Below, piece after piece: positions 8,672 through 17,693 of a DNA stretch of 64,000 nt (the first letter of the stretch is position 1; each line of letters starts with the position of its first letter). The notes under the pieces were generated by a model. That model ran no database searches, was not told the origin of the DNA, and saw only the letters and a list, made by a program, of their open reading frames with translations. The stretch is from Rhizobium metallidurans (GTDB lineage Bacteria > Pseudomonadota > Alphaproteobacteria > Rhizobiales > Rhizobiaceae). Where the stretch lies: contig NZ_JACIDW010000001.1 of the NCBI RefSeq assembly GCF_014196505.1, positions 620,001 to 684,000 of the forward strand, read 5' to 3'. The position numbers and the translations under genes are program-made.

Positions 8672-9784
8672 TCACTGCAGCGCAAGAATAAAGTCCGCCA
8701 CCTGTGCACGGATTTTCGCGGTTTCTTCGGGCGCCATCTGCCAGCCCTTGAAATCGGCGAGCGGAATGGCGTCCTTGTGCGGCTTGATATCGGAGCGGGT
8801 CGCCCAGTCGCCGGCCACGTAGAAGGGCTTGAAGCCTTCGCCGCCGTTTTCGCTTTCGTCACCCATCATGAAATCGACCGCGAGGCGCGCCGCAGCGGGG
8901 TTCGCCGGCTTTGGATTGAGCGCCAGCAGTGCCGGGAAAACGATACCGTTGGACGGGGCAACGTCGTTTGCCACCTGCAGAGCCCAGCCTTCATCGTCGT
9001 TGTCACGACGGTCGGAATAGCTGGTGAAGCCGATCGGCGGCTTCGTCTGGCCCTTTGCGCCGATCGCCTTGTTCACGTCGTCGGTGGAACCGACCAGGAC
9101 GAGGTCATTGGCGAAAAGGTCGGTGATGAACTGCTGGCCGGCGTTCTCGTTGCCGTCCGTCAGTGCGATCTTCTTGCCAAACGCGGATTCATAGGCTGTG
9201 GCCATCTCGTCGGATTTCAACACGATCTCGGTCATCAGGTCGAGATAGTCGCCGCGCTGCAGCGGATCGACCATGATCACGCGGCCCTTCCATTCCGGCT
9301 TGGTCAGGTCCCAGAGGTTCTTGACCGGCGAACCCTCGGGATAGGCCTCTTCGTTATACATCAGAACCTTGGTGGACAGGCGCTGGGCCAGAAGCGGCGA
9401 TTTGAAGGCATCCGCAAGGTCGCCCGCGACGCGCGGCGGCACGTAAGGCGCAACCAGCTTGTTGGCAAAAAGCTCGGTCAGGACGACCGGCGCGTCGGAA
9501 ATATAGATCACGTCGGCGCCCGGCAAGCCGGCCTGCGCCTCGCTCTTGATGCGGGCGATCTGCTCGGTGGACGACATGTCGAAGGTGACCATGTCTATGC
9601 CGGGATAAGCGGCTTCAAACGCCTTCTCGACCCGGCCGATACGGCTGGTGAAGGCGTAGACCGTCACCTTGCCTTCCTGTTTGGCCTGCGGCAGCAGGTC
9701 AGCGGCGGACTTGGTGTCGAGTTCTTGCGCGAAGGCGGCGGTGGTCATCAGGAAGGCTGCGGTTGCAATCAGGACGCGGCGCAT
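8672..9784 (-). CDS. Periplasmic binding protein of iron/sugar-phosphate type ABC importer
   Basis: Periplasmic solute receptor of about 370 residues. The signal peptide MRRVLIATAAFLMTTAAFAQ supports ATG 9784, which has CGGAG upstream; the frame extends to 9814. The mature part has the family-1/iron-type opening EGKVTVYAFTSRIGRVEKAF and later LPGADVIYISD and YNEEAYPEG. This fold carries ferric iron, phosphonates or, in AfuA, hexose phosphates. First structural gene of the operon, with two operator-like repeats upstream and an RpiR (sugar-phosphate-sensing) gene next to it, which favours a phosphorylated sugar. Confidence 0.87.
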   Translation of the reverse strand: MRRVLIATAAFLMTTAAFAQELDTKSAADLLPQAKQEGKVTVYAFTSRIGRVEKAFEAAYPGIDMVTFDMSSTEQIARIKSEAQAGLPGADVIYISDAPVVLTELFANKLVAPYVPPRVAGDLADAFKSPLLAQRLSTKVLMYNEEAYPEGSPVKNLWDLTKPEWKGRVIMVDPLQRGDYLDLMTEIVLKSDEMATAYESAFGKKIALTDGNENAGQQFITDLFANDLVLVGSTDDVNKAIGAKGQTKPPIGFTSYSDRRDNDDEGWALQVANDVAPSNGIVFPALLALNPKPANPAAARLAVDFMMGDESENGGEGFKPFYVAGDWATRSDIKPHKDAIPLADFKGWQMAPEETAKIRAQVADFILALQ

Positions 9785-9816
9785 GGATGTGGCTCCGTTG
9801 TTGGGTCTGGCCACGT

Positions 9817-9862
9817 GTAGTGTTTTCTTGCGACGATTTTATGACGTGCAAGTTTTCTTGCA
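9817..9862. promoter_or_regulatory. Two operator-like repeats upstream of the importer operon
   Basis: A perfect 16-base palindrome, TGCAAG-TTTT-CTTGCA, lies at 9847-9862, immediately after the RpiR-gene stop. A second, half-conserved copy (TTTTCTTGC core) starts exactly 30 bases away at 9817. Both precede the binding-protein start at 9784. Spacing of about three helical turns fits binding by two RpiR dimers; the assignment to the adjacent regulator is inference. Confidence 0.55.
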
Positions 9863-9864
9863 AA

Positions 9865-10722
9865 TCAGCTCTCGAATCTTGCGATCAGCTCACCCAGACG
9901 GTCCAGGGTGGCGAGCGCTTCGGGACCGCGCCGCGCCGCCAAGGCGAGGATGATGGCATTGCAGATCGCCATCGGCACCGTCAGCGTCTGAAAGCTGTCG
10001 GGCATGCCCGCGCGAGGGGCGGAAAGCAGCACATCCGGGCTGGGCGTGAGCGACGGGCCGATCGTGCCGGAAATCACCACGGTCTTCGCCCTGGCCTCGG
10101 CCGCCACCTGCATCAGCCGTTCATAGTCCGGTGGCTGCCGGCGGAAGGCGAAGAGGAGGAGGGCATCGCTTTCCGAGAGGGGCAGCATCTGCTCGGCGAG
10201 ATCACGCGGGCTGCCCGAAAGCGGGTGGATGTCAATGCCCAGCCGCCGCAGCCGCCGTTCCATCAGCACGGACAGAACCTCGGCGTTGCCGTGCCCGTAG
10301 ATGAATACCCGCCGCCGGTCGAGCTTCTCGGCCGCCTCCAGAATGCGGGCGTCGCTGATGTGGTCGGTCATGGCCGTCAGCGCCGACAGTTCGCTCGCCA
10401 CCAGGAGCGGCAGAAAGCCTTGGGCGCGGGCGTCGCTGAGCGTCGCGGAAATGCGCTCGGCCGGATCGGAAACCTTCAGAAATTCACGGCGCAGTTGGTC
10501 ACGGAACTCGGCATAGGAGACGAAGCCGAGCTTGCGGGCAAGGCGGGACGTCGTCGCCTCATGCACGCCCAACCTGTTGGCGAATTCGCTCGAGGTGCCG
10601 ATCGCCACGTCGCGCGGCGCCTTCAACAACTCCGAGATCAGCCGTTGTTCCGTCGAGGTCAGGCTGCCGGCCACGGCCTGCACGCGTTCCACAACCGACT
10701 TGCGAAGGTCAACCTTTGACAT
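9865..10722 (-). CDS. RpiR/MurR-family regulator (HTH + SIS domain)
   Basis: Regulator of 285 residues. The N-terminal RpiR-type helix-turn-helix includes GTSSEFANRLGVHEATTSRL (about residues 41-60). The C-terminal SIS domain (about 125-265) includes RVFIYGHGNAEVLS and TVVISGTIGPS. SIS domains of this family bind phosphosugars, so the effector is probably a sugar phosphate. It lies directly upstream of and co-directional with the importer operon; the palindrome at 9847-9862 sits between them. A role in importer induction by the transported or derived phosphosugar is inferred. Confidence 0.9.
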   Translation of the reverse strand: MSKVDLRKSVVERVQAVAGSLTSTEQRLISELLKAPRDVAIGTSSEFANRLGVHEATTSRLARKLGFVSYAEFRDQLRREFLKVSDPAERISATLSDARAQGFLPLLVASELSALTAMTDHISDARILEAAEKLDRRRVFIYGHGNAEVLSVLMERRLRRLGIDIHPLSGSPRDLAEQMLPLSESDALLLFAFRRQPPDYERLMQVAAEARAKTVVISGTIGPSLTPSPDVLLSAPRAGMPDSFQTLTVPMAICNAIILALAARRGPEALATLDRLGELIARFES

Positions 10723-10879
10723 GATGGTCCCGTGCGTTTTGCTTTGACCTACCGGCTATCGCGACATCGAAACAAAATCAACTCGGCCGCGGGAAACGGC
10801 CAGGCGGCCGCGAGATTCATCGTCTGTCCGACCGATCACGACCGGTGGCCGGCCACGCGGGGACCGAAGCCACCGCAAT

Positions 10880-11977
10880 TCATATCTTCGATGGAACGGC
10901 CGGACGTTCTGTCGTCGGCGAGGGGTCCTTTATCGCGTCGAGAGGCCCTTCCAAGGCTGTTCGCGGAGGAACGAGTTGCGGTTCGATCATGATGATCTGC
11001 GGCTGCGCATTTTCTTCTTCCAGCAGATCGAAGCCTCGGTCGAGCATCTCCGAAACATCCGGCTTGATCATGTAGACCGGGAAGGGAAGGAACGATCCGA
11101 AGGGATCGTAGTCGAAACACCCCACCACGATATCCCCGAAGGCCTCGCCATCGTGGCGTCCCATGAAGCGCAGGAGCCCTTCGAAATTGATCGACGAGTT
11201 GACGAAGAAGCAGCGGGGCAGCCGGCCATGCTTTTCATAGAAGCGCTCGAAGGCCAGCGCGGTCATGCCGGGAGAATAGCCGGTGGTCTCGATATCGTCT
11301 TTCGCGATGTCGCTGCCGAAGATCGATTGCTTCACCGCGTGAAAGCCGATCACGCGGTCGCGGCTCGCATGGTCGTCGCGCCCGCCGAAAAAGAACACCT
11401 CGTCAGCGGTCAGCGGCCCCACTCGCTCGGCGTGTCGAATGATCGCGGTCGTCAGTAGCTCCGCGCCATGGCGGTTGGCGGAGATGATCGATGGAGCGTA
11501 TTTGCCGGGCAAGTCGATGTTTACGTGAGGAATTCCTGCTCTGAGACAGGCTTGATGAACGCCGTCTGGGTCCGTCGCGCCAGCGACGAAGAGCGAATCG
11601 ATGGAGTATGCGATCAACGATTCGACGGTACGCCGTTCCTCTTCCGGGTCGCGCCGGCCGGAAACCACCATCGGCACCAGTCCTCGCTGTCGCGCCTTTG
11701 CCTCGAATGTCTGGGCCATCGAAGAAAAAAATCGGGTGTCGTAAACGGGTATGAGAAGGCCCGTCAGACCAGATCGTGAGCTTCGCAATGCCCGGGCCTG
11801 AAGATTGGCCGTATAGCGGTGCGCTTTGGCCAGCGACATGATTTTTTCAGCCGTTTCCTCGGAGATGCGGCGCTTTCGCCAGGTGCCGTTGAGGACCGCG
11901 CTGACAGTCGACGGGGACGCGCCGGATACCTGCGACAAATCGTAAATCGTTGCTTTCTTTTGTTCTTTTTCCGACAT
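10880..11977 (-). CDS. LacI-family regulator of rare-sugar operon (LacI-1)
   Basis: LacI-type repressor, 365 residues. The N-terminal DNA-binding segment is TIYDLSQVSGASPSTVSAVL (about residues 10-29), followed by a KRRIS hinge-region motif and a periplasmic-binding-like effector domain. ATG 11977 follows AGGAGATTCGTGG; the frame runs open to 12553 but only by passing through the promoter. It is divergent from the sugar importer at 12221, with an ATCGAT-centred palindrome between. It is a clear paralogue of the regulator at 20914-21924: both share the unusual SGTSxSAVSxVLNGxWxKRRIS-type segment and the FDYDP motif near the C-terminus. Confidence 0.93.
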   Translation of the reverse strand: MSEKEQKKATIYDLSQVSGASPSTVSAVLNGTWRKRRISEETAEKIMSLAKAHRYTANLQARALRSSRSGLTGLLIPVYDTRFFSSMAQTFEAKARQRGLVPMVVSGRRDPEEERRTVESLIAYSIDSLFVAGATDPDGVHQACLRAGIPHVNIDLPGKYAPSIISANRHGAELLTTAIIRHAERVGPLTADEVFFFGGRDDHASRDRVIGFHAVKQSIFGSDIAKDDIETTGYSPGMTALAFERFYEKHGRLPRCFFVNSSINFEGLLRFMGRHDGEAFGDIVVGCFDYDPFGSFLPFPVYMIKPDVSEMLDRGFDLLEEENAQPQIIMIEPQLVPPRTALEGPLDAIKDPSPTTERPAVPSKI

Positions 11978-12054
11978 CCACGAATCTCCTCGCTGGTCTT
12001 CGCTATTTAGAACAATCGAGCCTCTTGACGAAAGGCTTATTAATGATATGTTTA

Positions 12055-12096
12055 TTGCACCATCGATTGTGCAAGAAAGAAATAACGATTGTGCAC
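12055..12096. promoter_or_regulatory. LacI-1 operator region
   Basis: A 20-base near-perfect palindrome (18 of 20 positions symmetric) centred on ATCGAT spans 12055-12074. A second half-copy, CGATTGTGCA, recurs 22 bases downstream (12086-12095), and an inverted half, ACAATCGA, lies at 12012-12019. They occupy the region between the divergent LacI-1 and importer genes. The ATCGAT-centred form is typical of LacI-family operators. Confidence 0.65.
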
Positions 12097-12220
12097 AAAA
12101 TGGTAGCTTTGAGGAAAGCGGCAAGGGAGGAGGTTCTGTCATGGAGCCGAAAGCGCTTAGCACACAGGCATGGTGCTCGTGTGGTGCATCTCCTTTGTCA
12201 GTATCGGAGGAGAGAAATCC

Positions 12221-13195
12221 ATGAAGAGAATGCTCGCAGTCACGCTCGGCCTCTCGCTGACGCTTCTTGCATCCACCGCCTTCGCTGGGCCGAAGATCGG
12301 TGTTGTCGTGAAGATCGGCGGTATCCCGTGGTTCAATGCCATGGAGGCGGGGATCAAGGAGCAGAGCAGCAAGCTCGGTGTCGAAGGCTTCATGGTCGGT
12401 CCGACCAGCGCCGATCCGGCTCTTCAGGTTCGCGCGATCGAAGACCTGATCGCCCAGAAAGTTGACTATATTGGCGTCGTACCGAACGACGCCAAGGTGC
12501 TGGAGCCGGTTCTCAAGAAGGCCCAGGAAGCCGGCATCAAGGTCATTACTCATGAATCACCCAAGCAGGTCGGCGCGGACTGGGATTTCGAACTGGCTTC
12601 CGCCAAGGGCTTCGGCGAAGCGCACGGCAAGCTTCTCGCGGAAAAGATGGGCGGCAAGGGCTCCTACGCGGTATTCGTCGGTTCGTTAACCGTTCCGCTG
12701 CACAACGCCTGGGCTGATGCGGCGATCGCCTACATCAAGGCCAACTATCCCGACATGAAACTCGTTGGCGACCGCTACGGCGTGGCCGAGGATGTCGACA
12801 AGAGCCGTTCCACCGCCCTCGACCTCATGGCTGCGAATGCTGACCTCAAGGGCTTCCTCGCCTTCGGGTCGCAGGGTCCGATCGGCGCTGGCCGCGCGGT
12901 CGAAGAGCGCCGCAAGGACGGGAAGGTATTCGTCATCGGTCCGTTCTCGCCGGGCCAAGGCGCGAAGCTCATCAAATCGGGCGCGCTCACAGGCGGCTTC
13001 ATGTGGAATCCCAAGCAGGCCGGCGAGGTCTTCGTGACGCTCGCGGATCGTATTTCCAAGGGTGAAGTTCCCAAGGCGGGCGATGACATCGAAGGTCTCG
13101 GGAAAATCAATCCCGAGGGCAACACGATCATCGTCGACCAGCTCTTGGCCATCAACAAGGATAGCATCGACAAGCTGGTTGCCATGGGCCTCTGA
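12221..13195 (+). CDS. Sugar ABC importer periplasmic binding protein (RbsB/LsrB/RhaS type)
   Basis: Periplasmic receptor of 324 residues with a signal peptide ending in STAFA (about residue 22). The body is a type-I sugar-binding fold: VVVKIGGIPWFNAMEAGIKE, then DPALQVRAIEDLIAQKVD and the hinge-region GSLTVPLHNAWAD. The closest remembered relatives are LsrB/RhaS-like receptors of class CUT2 importers. ATG 12221 sits behind CGGAGGAG. First gene of the operon that includes the two ketose epimerases, so a rare ketose such as allulose is the most likely ligand. A hairpin follows its stop. Confidence 0.9.
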   Translation: MKRMLAVTLGLSLTLLASTAFAGPKIGVVVKIGGIPWFNAMEAGIKEQSSKLGVEGFMVGPTSADPALQVRAIEDLIAQKVDYIGVVPNDAKVLEPVLKKAQEAGIKVITHESPKQVGADWDFELASAKGFGEAHGKLLAEKMGGKGSYAVFVGSLTVPLHNAWADAAIAYIKANYPDMKLVGDRYGVAEDVDKSRSTALDLMAANADLKGFLAFGSQGPIGAGRAVEERRKDGKVFVIGPFSPGQGAKLIKSGALTGGFMWNPKQAGEVFVTLADRISKGEVPKAGDDIEGLGKINPEGNTIIVDQLLAINKDSIDKLVAMGL

Positions 13196-13216
13196 TCCTC
13201 CCCAAGCCCAGGCCTG

Positions 13217-13244
13217 GGTCGCGGGGAGCATACTCCTCGCGACC
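13217..13244 (+). other. Intercistronic hairpin after binding-protein gene
   Basis: Inverted repeat with 12-base arms (13217-13228 and 13233-13244, one G-U pair) and a 4-base loop, placed 21 bases after the binding-protein stop and before the ATPase gene. There is no U-run. Likely stabilises the binding-protein message or lowers downstream read-through. Confidence 0.55.
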
Positions 13245-13307
13245 TCCAACTAAAATCTACCGGCACCTGCGCACCCCGCCACCGGCGGCTGATCAGGGAG
13301 ATATGCT

Positions 13308-14798
13308 ATGAGCGCTCAACCGCTCCTTTCACTGAAAAACATCAAGGTCACCTTCGGCGGCGTCCGCGCCCTGAAAGGTGTTTCGTTCGAGGTCAATCCC
13401 GGCGAGGTCCATTGCCTGGCAGGCGAAAATGGCTGCGGCAAGAGCACTCTGATCAAGGTCATCACCGGCGTCTACAAACCACAGGACGGTGCCGAGTTCT
13501 TCTTCGACGGCCAGCCGATCGGTGCGATGACGCCGACGCTCGCACAGTCGCTGGGAATTCAAGTCATCTGGCAGGACCTCGCGCTTTTCCCGGAGATGTC
13601 CGTCGCCGAAAACATCGGCTTTCAGTACGCGGTCAACGGCAAGTACGGCCTCGTTGACAAGCGCAAGATCGAAGACGCGGCCGAGAAGGCGCTTGCGCGT
13701 CTCGGGGTCAGCCTGGACCTCCATAAGCCGCTCAAGGAACTGCCGATCGCGCAACGTCAGATCGTCGCCATCGCGCGCGCACTGGTCGGCGAGGCTCGGC
13801 TGGTTTTCATGGATGAGCCGACGGCATCGCTGACCCAGTCCGAGACGGACTACCTGATCGACATCGTCCGGCATCTGTCGGCATCCGGTGTCGCCGTCGT
13901 CTTCGTTTCCCATCGCCTCGCGGAAGTCCTCGAGATTTCCGACCGTATGACGGTCCTTCGCGATGGCGCGCTCGTTGGCGTGTTCCCTGTCGAAGGGATG
14001 ACCCAATCCCGCGTGACGGAACTGATGACGGGACGGAATTTCGACAGCTCGGTGATCGCTGCCGACCATGACGACGCAAGCGTTGTGCTGTCCGTGCGCG
14101 GGCTCACGCGCGCCGGCGAGTTCGAGGACATCACGTTCGACCTCAGGCGCGGCGAGACGCTTGGAATTACCGGCCTGCTTGGTGCCGGCCGCACCGAGCT
14201 TGCGCTGACGATTTTCGGAATGCATCGCCCGCAGGCCGGTGAAATTTCGATCGAGGGCAAGCGCGTGAGCTTCGGCTCCAACCGGGATGCCATTCGCGCG
14301 GGCGTCGCCTACCTCTCGGAAGACCGCTTGTCGCTTGGCCTGAACCAGCCGCAATCAATTGCCGACAACCTGGTGATGGCATCGCTCGACAAACTCCTGT
14401 CGGGCGGAATGATCTCTCCCGCCAGGAAGGCAAGCGTCGTCGATCATTGGATCAAGGCGCTCGGTGTCAAGATCGGCACGCCGGATGACCCCATTCGAAC
14501 GCTCTCCGGCGGCAACCAGCAGCGCGTCGCGATCGCGAAGTGGCTGGCCATCGGCCCCAAGATTCTGATCCTCGATGCTCCGACCGTCGGCGTCGATGTT
14601 GGCGCCCGCGCCGGGATCTTCGAGATCGTGCGCAAATTGGCGGCGCAGGGACTGGCGATCATTCTGATCTCGGACGAACCACCCGAGGTCTTCTTCAACG
14701 CCGACCGCATCGTCCACATGGTGGAAGGCAAGATCCACGCGACCTACGACCCTAGAAACGTGTCGCTCGCCGAACTGGAGGCCGCCGTCTATGCGTAG
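13308..14798 (+). CDS. Sugar ABC importer ATP-binding protein, two tandem domains (RbsA type)
   Basis: CUT2-class ATPase of 496 residues with two ABC domains. The first half has Walker A GENGCGKSTLIK (near residue 37) and Walker B LVFMDEPTAS, but its signature is the non-canonical LPIAQRQIVAIARAL. The second half lacks a normal Walker A (GLLGAGRTELAL), keeps LSGGNQQRVAIAKW, and reads ILILDAPTVGVD at Walker B, with Ala where the catalytic Glu usually sits. Asymmetric sites are known in this class. It overlaps the following permease gene by eight bases. Confidence 0.93.
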   Translation: MSAQPLLSLKNIKVTFGGVRALKGVSFEVNPGEVHCLAGENGCGKSTLIKVITGVYKPQDGAEFFFDGQPIGAMTPTLAQSLGIQVIWQDLALFPEMSVAENIGFQYAVNGKYGLVDKRKIEDAAEKALARLGVSLDLHKPLKELPIAQRQIVAIARALVGEARLVFMDEPTASLTQSETDYLIDIVRHLSASGVAVVFVSHRLAEVLEISDRMTVLRDGALVGVFPVEGMTQSRVTELMTGRNFDSSVIAADHDDASVVLSVRGLTRAGEFEDITFDLRRGETLGITGLLGAGRTELALTIFGMHRPQAGEISIEGKRVSFGSNRDAIRAGVAYLSEDRLSLGLNQPQSIADNLVMASLDKLLSGGMISPARKASVVDHWIKALGVKIGTPDDPIRTLSGGNQQRVAIAKWLAIGPKILILDAPTVGVDVGARAGIFEIVRKLAAQGLAIILISDEPPEVFFNADRIVHMVEGKIHATYDPRNVSLAELEAAVYA

Positions 14799-15807
14799 AT
14801 TGATCCTGGGACACACGACGGAATTCACGCTTCTGGCGGTCATGGTCGTTCTTTGCGTCGTTCTGTCTTTTCAGACGGATCGGTTTTTTACCGTCTCGAA
14901 CGCATTTGACGTGCTGAACGTCTCGGCCGTCAACATCATCTTTGCCGTCGGGCTGCTCGTGGTCCTGATTTCGGGCGGGATCGACATTTCCTTCGCCGTT
15001 GCCGCGTCGGTCGTCCAGTACGTGACCGCCCTTGCGCTCGGCGCACTGGGGGGTGGAAACTGGGCCGAGGGTTTCATCATCGCCGGCGCGATCGGCATCG
15101 GGCTCGGCTTGATCAACGCGGCGCTGGTCTACCGACTGCACATCATCTCGATCGTCGCGACGATCTCGACCTTCAACATCTTCTTCGGGCTTCTGATGTT
15201 CTTCACCAAGGGCGTGTCGATCTACGACCTGCCGGAATGGCTGACGACGCGGGTTGTCTTCTATGAGCACGAGATGGCGGACGGCTCATGGGTGGAGCTC
15301 ACCCTGCCGGTCGTCGTCATGATCGTCTGCTGCGTCGCGACCTGGTTCATGATCTCCCGCACGACCATTGGCCGCCAGCTTTACGCATTTGGCGACAATC
15401 CCGAGGGCGCACGCCGCTTCGGCATCAATATCGGGGCCATGCACTACATTTCGTTCGGCTGGCTCGGGCTGATGGCCGGTATCGCCGGACTGATGCAGGC
15501 CCACTACGCCGAGGAAGTCGTTCCGAATGCTCTCTACGGCCGTGAACTCGACGTTCTCGCGGCGACGGTTCTCGGTGGGGCTCGGCTCGGGGGTGGAAAG
15601 GGTTCGGTCATCGGCTGCGTGCTGGGAGTGCTGATGGTCTCCATCACCCAGAACGGCCTGAACCTGATGGGCGTCTCGCCATTCGCGTTCAAGATGATCG
15701 TAGGTGCGATCATTCTCGTCGCCATCACGCTCTCATCCGCACGTATCGACAAGCTGCTGCCGTTCCTTGCCAAGGGCGGCGCCAGAAGGGGGAGCACACA
15801 CCGATGA
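14791..15807 (+). CDS. Sugar ABC importer permease 1 (RbsC type)
   Basis: Inner-membrane permease of 338 residues of the CUT2 class, with 8-10 hydrophobic segments. Typical motifs are LVVLISGGIDISFAVAAS near residue 50 and the GRQLYAFGDNPEGARRFGI loop near residue 190, followed by ATVLGGARLGGGKGS. Translationally coupled to the ATPase (overlap ATGCGTAG) and to the second permease (ATGA). It probably forms a heterodimeric channel with the next gene product. Confidence 0.92.
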   Translation: MRRLILGHTTEFTLLAVMVVLCVVLSFQTDRFFTVSNAFDVLNVSAVNIIFAVGLLVVLISGGIDISFAVAASVVQYVTALALGALGGGNWAEGFIIAGAIGIGLGLINAALVYRLHIISIVATISTFNIFFGLLMFFTKGVSIYDLPEWLTTRVVFYEHEMADGSWVELTLPVVVMIVCCVATWFMISRTTIGRQLYAFGDNPEGARRFGINIGAMHYISFGWLGLMAGIAGLMQAHYAEEVVPNALYGRELDVLAATVLGGARLGGGKGSVIGCVLGVLMVSITQNGLNLMGVSPFAFKMIVGAIILVAITLSSARIDKLLPFLAKGGARRGSTHR

Positions 15808-16799
15808 AAGCCATCGCTCAACGGTTCAATGCCACCTTCGGCGCGGACATGGCAGGGCCGGCCATCGCCTTCCTGGCCGTGATGATCATCTTCGGTCTTG
15901 CAGCCAACAACTTCATCTCCGCCGCGACATTCGGCTCCGTCGCCTTCCAGCTGCCCGAACTCGGCCTGCTCACGCTTGCGATGCTGCTTCCGCTTCTGAC
16001 CGGCGGCATCAACCTGTCGGTCACATTCACCGCGAACCTGTCGGGGCTTGCGGCGGCCTGGGTGATGCAGTCCTACGGCGGGGTCGATGCGCCTCCGTCC
16101 GCCTTCCTGCTCGGTGTTCTGGCAGCGCTGGCCACCGGCGGCGCGGCGGGTCTGATGACCGGAGCGGCGATCGCCTATACGCGCGCCCATCCGATCCTCG
16201 TGACGCTGTCCATGATGATCTTCCTGCGTGGCCTCGGCGAGTTCCTCACGCGTGGCGGTGACGTCTCCGGCTTCCCGAACTTCATCGCTCCGATCGGCCA
16301 CGGACAGATATTCGGCCTGCCGATCCCGCTGTTGATCTTCATCGTTTGCGTCGGCCTGTGGCAGCTGCTGCTGACGCGCTTCAAGCTGGGCTTCGGGTTG
16401 TTGATGATCGGCTCGAACATCGAGGCGGCCCAGTATTCCGGTCTGAACACGCGCCGCATCCTGGTCCTCGTCTATACGCTGTCCGGCATGATGTGCGCGG
16501 TCGCTGGCGTGATCATGCTCGCTCGCTTCAACTCCGTCCGCGTCGGACACGGCGAGTCCTACCTGCTGATCACGGTGCTGGCCGCGTTCCTGGGCGGGAT
16601 CAATCCTTTCGGTGGCTTCGGACGCGTGCTGCCGGTCTTCGTTGCGCTGATCGTGCTCCAGCTCCTGTCGTCCGGTCTCAACCTGATGGGCGCCAATCAA
16701 CATCTCGCGACCGCGCTATGGGGCGTTCTGATGATCGTCGTCATGGCCGCGAGAACCATCGTTTCGGCCTACATGGCCTCACATAAAAAGAAGGGATGA
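15804..16799 (+). CDS. Sugar ABC importer permease 2 (RbsC type)
   Basis: Second CUT2-class permease, 331 residues. It shares the RbsC landmarks LLPLLTGGINLSVTFTANLS near residue 65, the loop LGFGLLMIGSNIEAAQYSGL near residue 200, and a terminal FLGGINPFGGFGR segment. Two different permeases in one operon imply a heterodimeric pore. Its stop is three bases before the GTG of the first epimerase, so importer and catabolic genes are one transcript. Confidence 0.92.
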   Translation: MKAIAQRFNATFGADMAGPAIAFLAVMIIFGLAANNFISAATFGSVAFQLPELGLLTLAMLLPLLTGGINLSVTFTANLSGLAAAWVMQSYGGVDAPPSAFLLGVLAALATGGAAGLMTGAAIAYTRAHPILVTLSMMIFLRGLGEFLTRGGDVSGFPNFIAPIGHGQIFGLPIPLLIFIVCVGLWQLLLTRFKLGFGLLMIGSNIEAAQYSGLNTRRILVLVYTLSGMMCAVAGVIMLARFNSVRVGHGESYLLITVLAAFLGGINPFGGFGRVLPVFVALIVLQLLSSGLNLMGANQHLATALWGVLMIVVMAARTIVSAYMASHKKKG

Positions 16800-16802
16800 A
16801 CC

Positions 16803-17663
16803 GTGCAGGGTTTTGGAATTCACGCAAGCATGTGGGCCATGACGTGGGACCACGCGGGCGCAGAGCGGGCCATTGCCGGCGCAAGGAAGTACCAGCTGGG
16901 TTTCATTGAAATCCCGCTGCTCGATGCGCCGTCGGTTGACGCCGGGTACACGCGCGCTCTTCTCGAGAAGCATAATATCAGGGCAGCCTGCTCGCTTGTT
17001 CTGCCCGAGCCGGCATGGGCGTCGCGGCGACCCGACGCGGCGATCCTCCACCTGGAGACGGCAATCGACAAGGCGGCCGAGATGGGCGCCGAGGCTCTCA
17101 CCGGCGTGACCTTCGGCGGCACCAATGAGCGAACCGGATCACTGCCAACTCAGGCGGAGTACGACAATGTGGCCCGTGCGCTGGAAGCGGCGGCGAGACG
17201 GGCGAAGTCCAGGGGCATTCAACTCGGCATCGAGGCCGTGAACCGATACGAAAACCATCTCATCAATACCGCGGCGCAGGCCGTGGCGCTGGTCGAGCGG
17301 ATCGGAATGGACAACGTGTTCGTGCATCTCGACACGTTCCACATGAACATGGAGGAAAAGGGCGCCGCCAACGGCATCCTCGCGGCACGTGATCACCTGA
17401 AGTACATGCATATGTCGGAAAGCGATCGCGGTGCCCCCGGTGCCGGCAACGTGCCATGGGATCCGATCTTCGTCGCGCTTTCGGCAATCGGCTTCAAAGG
17501 CGCTCTGGTTCTCGAAAGCTTCGTCGGCATGCCGAAAGAGATGGCCGGCGATATCTCGACATGGCGTCCTGTGGCCCGCGACGAAGAGGAAGTCATGGGA
17601 GACGGTCTCTCGTTCCTGCGCGGCAAGGCGGCGCAATATGGAATGAAGGACTTCGGCGCATAG
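16803..17663 (+). CDS. Ketose 3-epimerase-like TIM-barrel protein (xylose-isomerase-like fold)
   Basis: 286-residue TIM barrel related to D-tagatose/D-psicose 3-epimerases. Metal and substrate residues are recognisable: Glu in GIEAVNRYENHLINTAA, the Asp/His pair in VHLDTFHMNMEEKG, His in YMHMSESDRG and Glu in ALVLESFVG. It starts with GTG three bases after the permease stop, with AAGGG upstream. It resembles the D-psicose 3-epimerase at 18443-19312 over its length but is clearly divergent. Probably epimerises another ketose, or acts at a different carbon, in the same pathway. Confidence 0.85.
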   Translation: MQGFGIHASMWAMTWDHAGAERAIAGARKYQLGFIEIPLLDAPSVDAGYTRALLEKHNIRAACSLVLPEPAWASRRPDAAILHLETAIDKAAEMGAEALTGVTFGGTNERTGSLPTQAEYDNVARALEAAARRAKSRGIQLGIEAVNRYENHLINTAAQAVALVERIGMDNVFVHLDTFHMNMEEKGAANGILAARDHLKYMHMSESDRGAPGAGNVPWDPIFVALSAIGFKGALVLESFVGMPKEMAGDISTWRPVARDEEEVMGDGLSFLRGKAAQYGMKDFGA

Positions 17664-17693
17664 GCGTGAGGCCGGATGGAAGGGAGGAATTCC

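Noticed and set aside
5119..10722. Reading the 5-11 kb importer as a ferric iron transporter
   Set aside because: No Fur/RirA-like box seen, and RpiR plus phosphatase neighbours favour sugar phosphate; fold alone does not decide.
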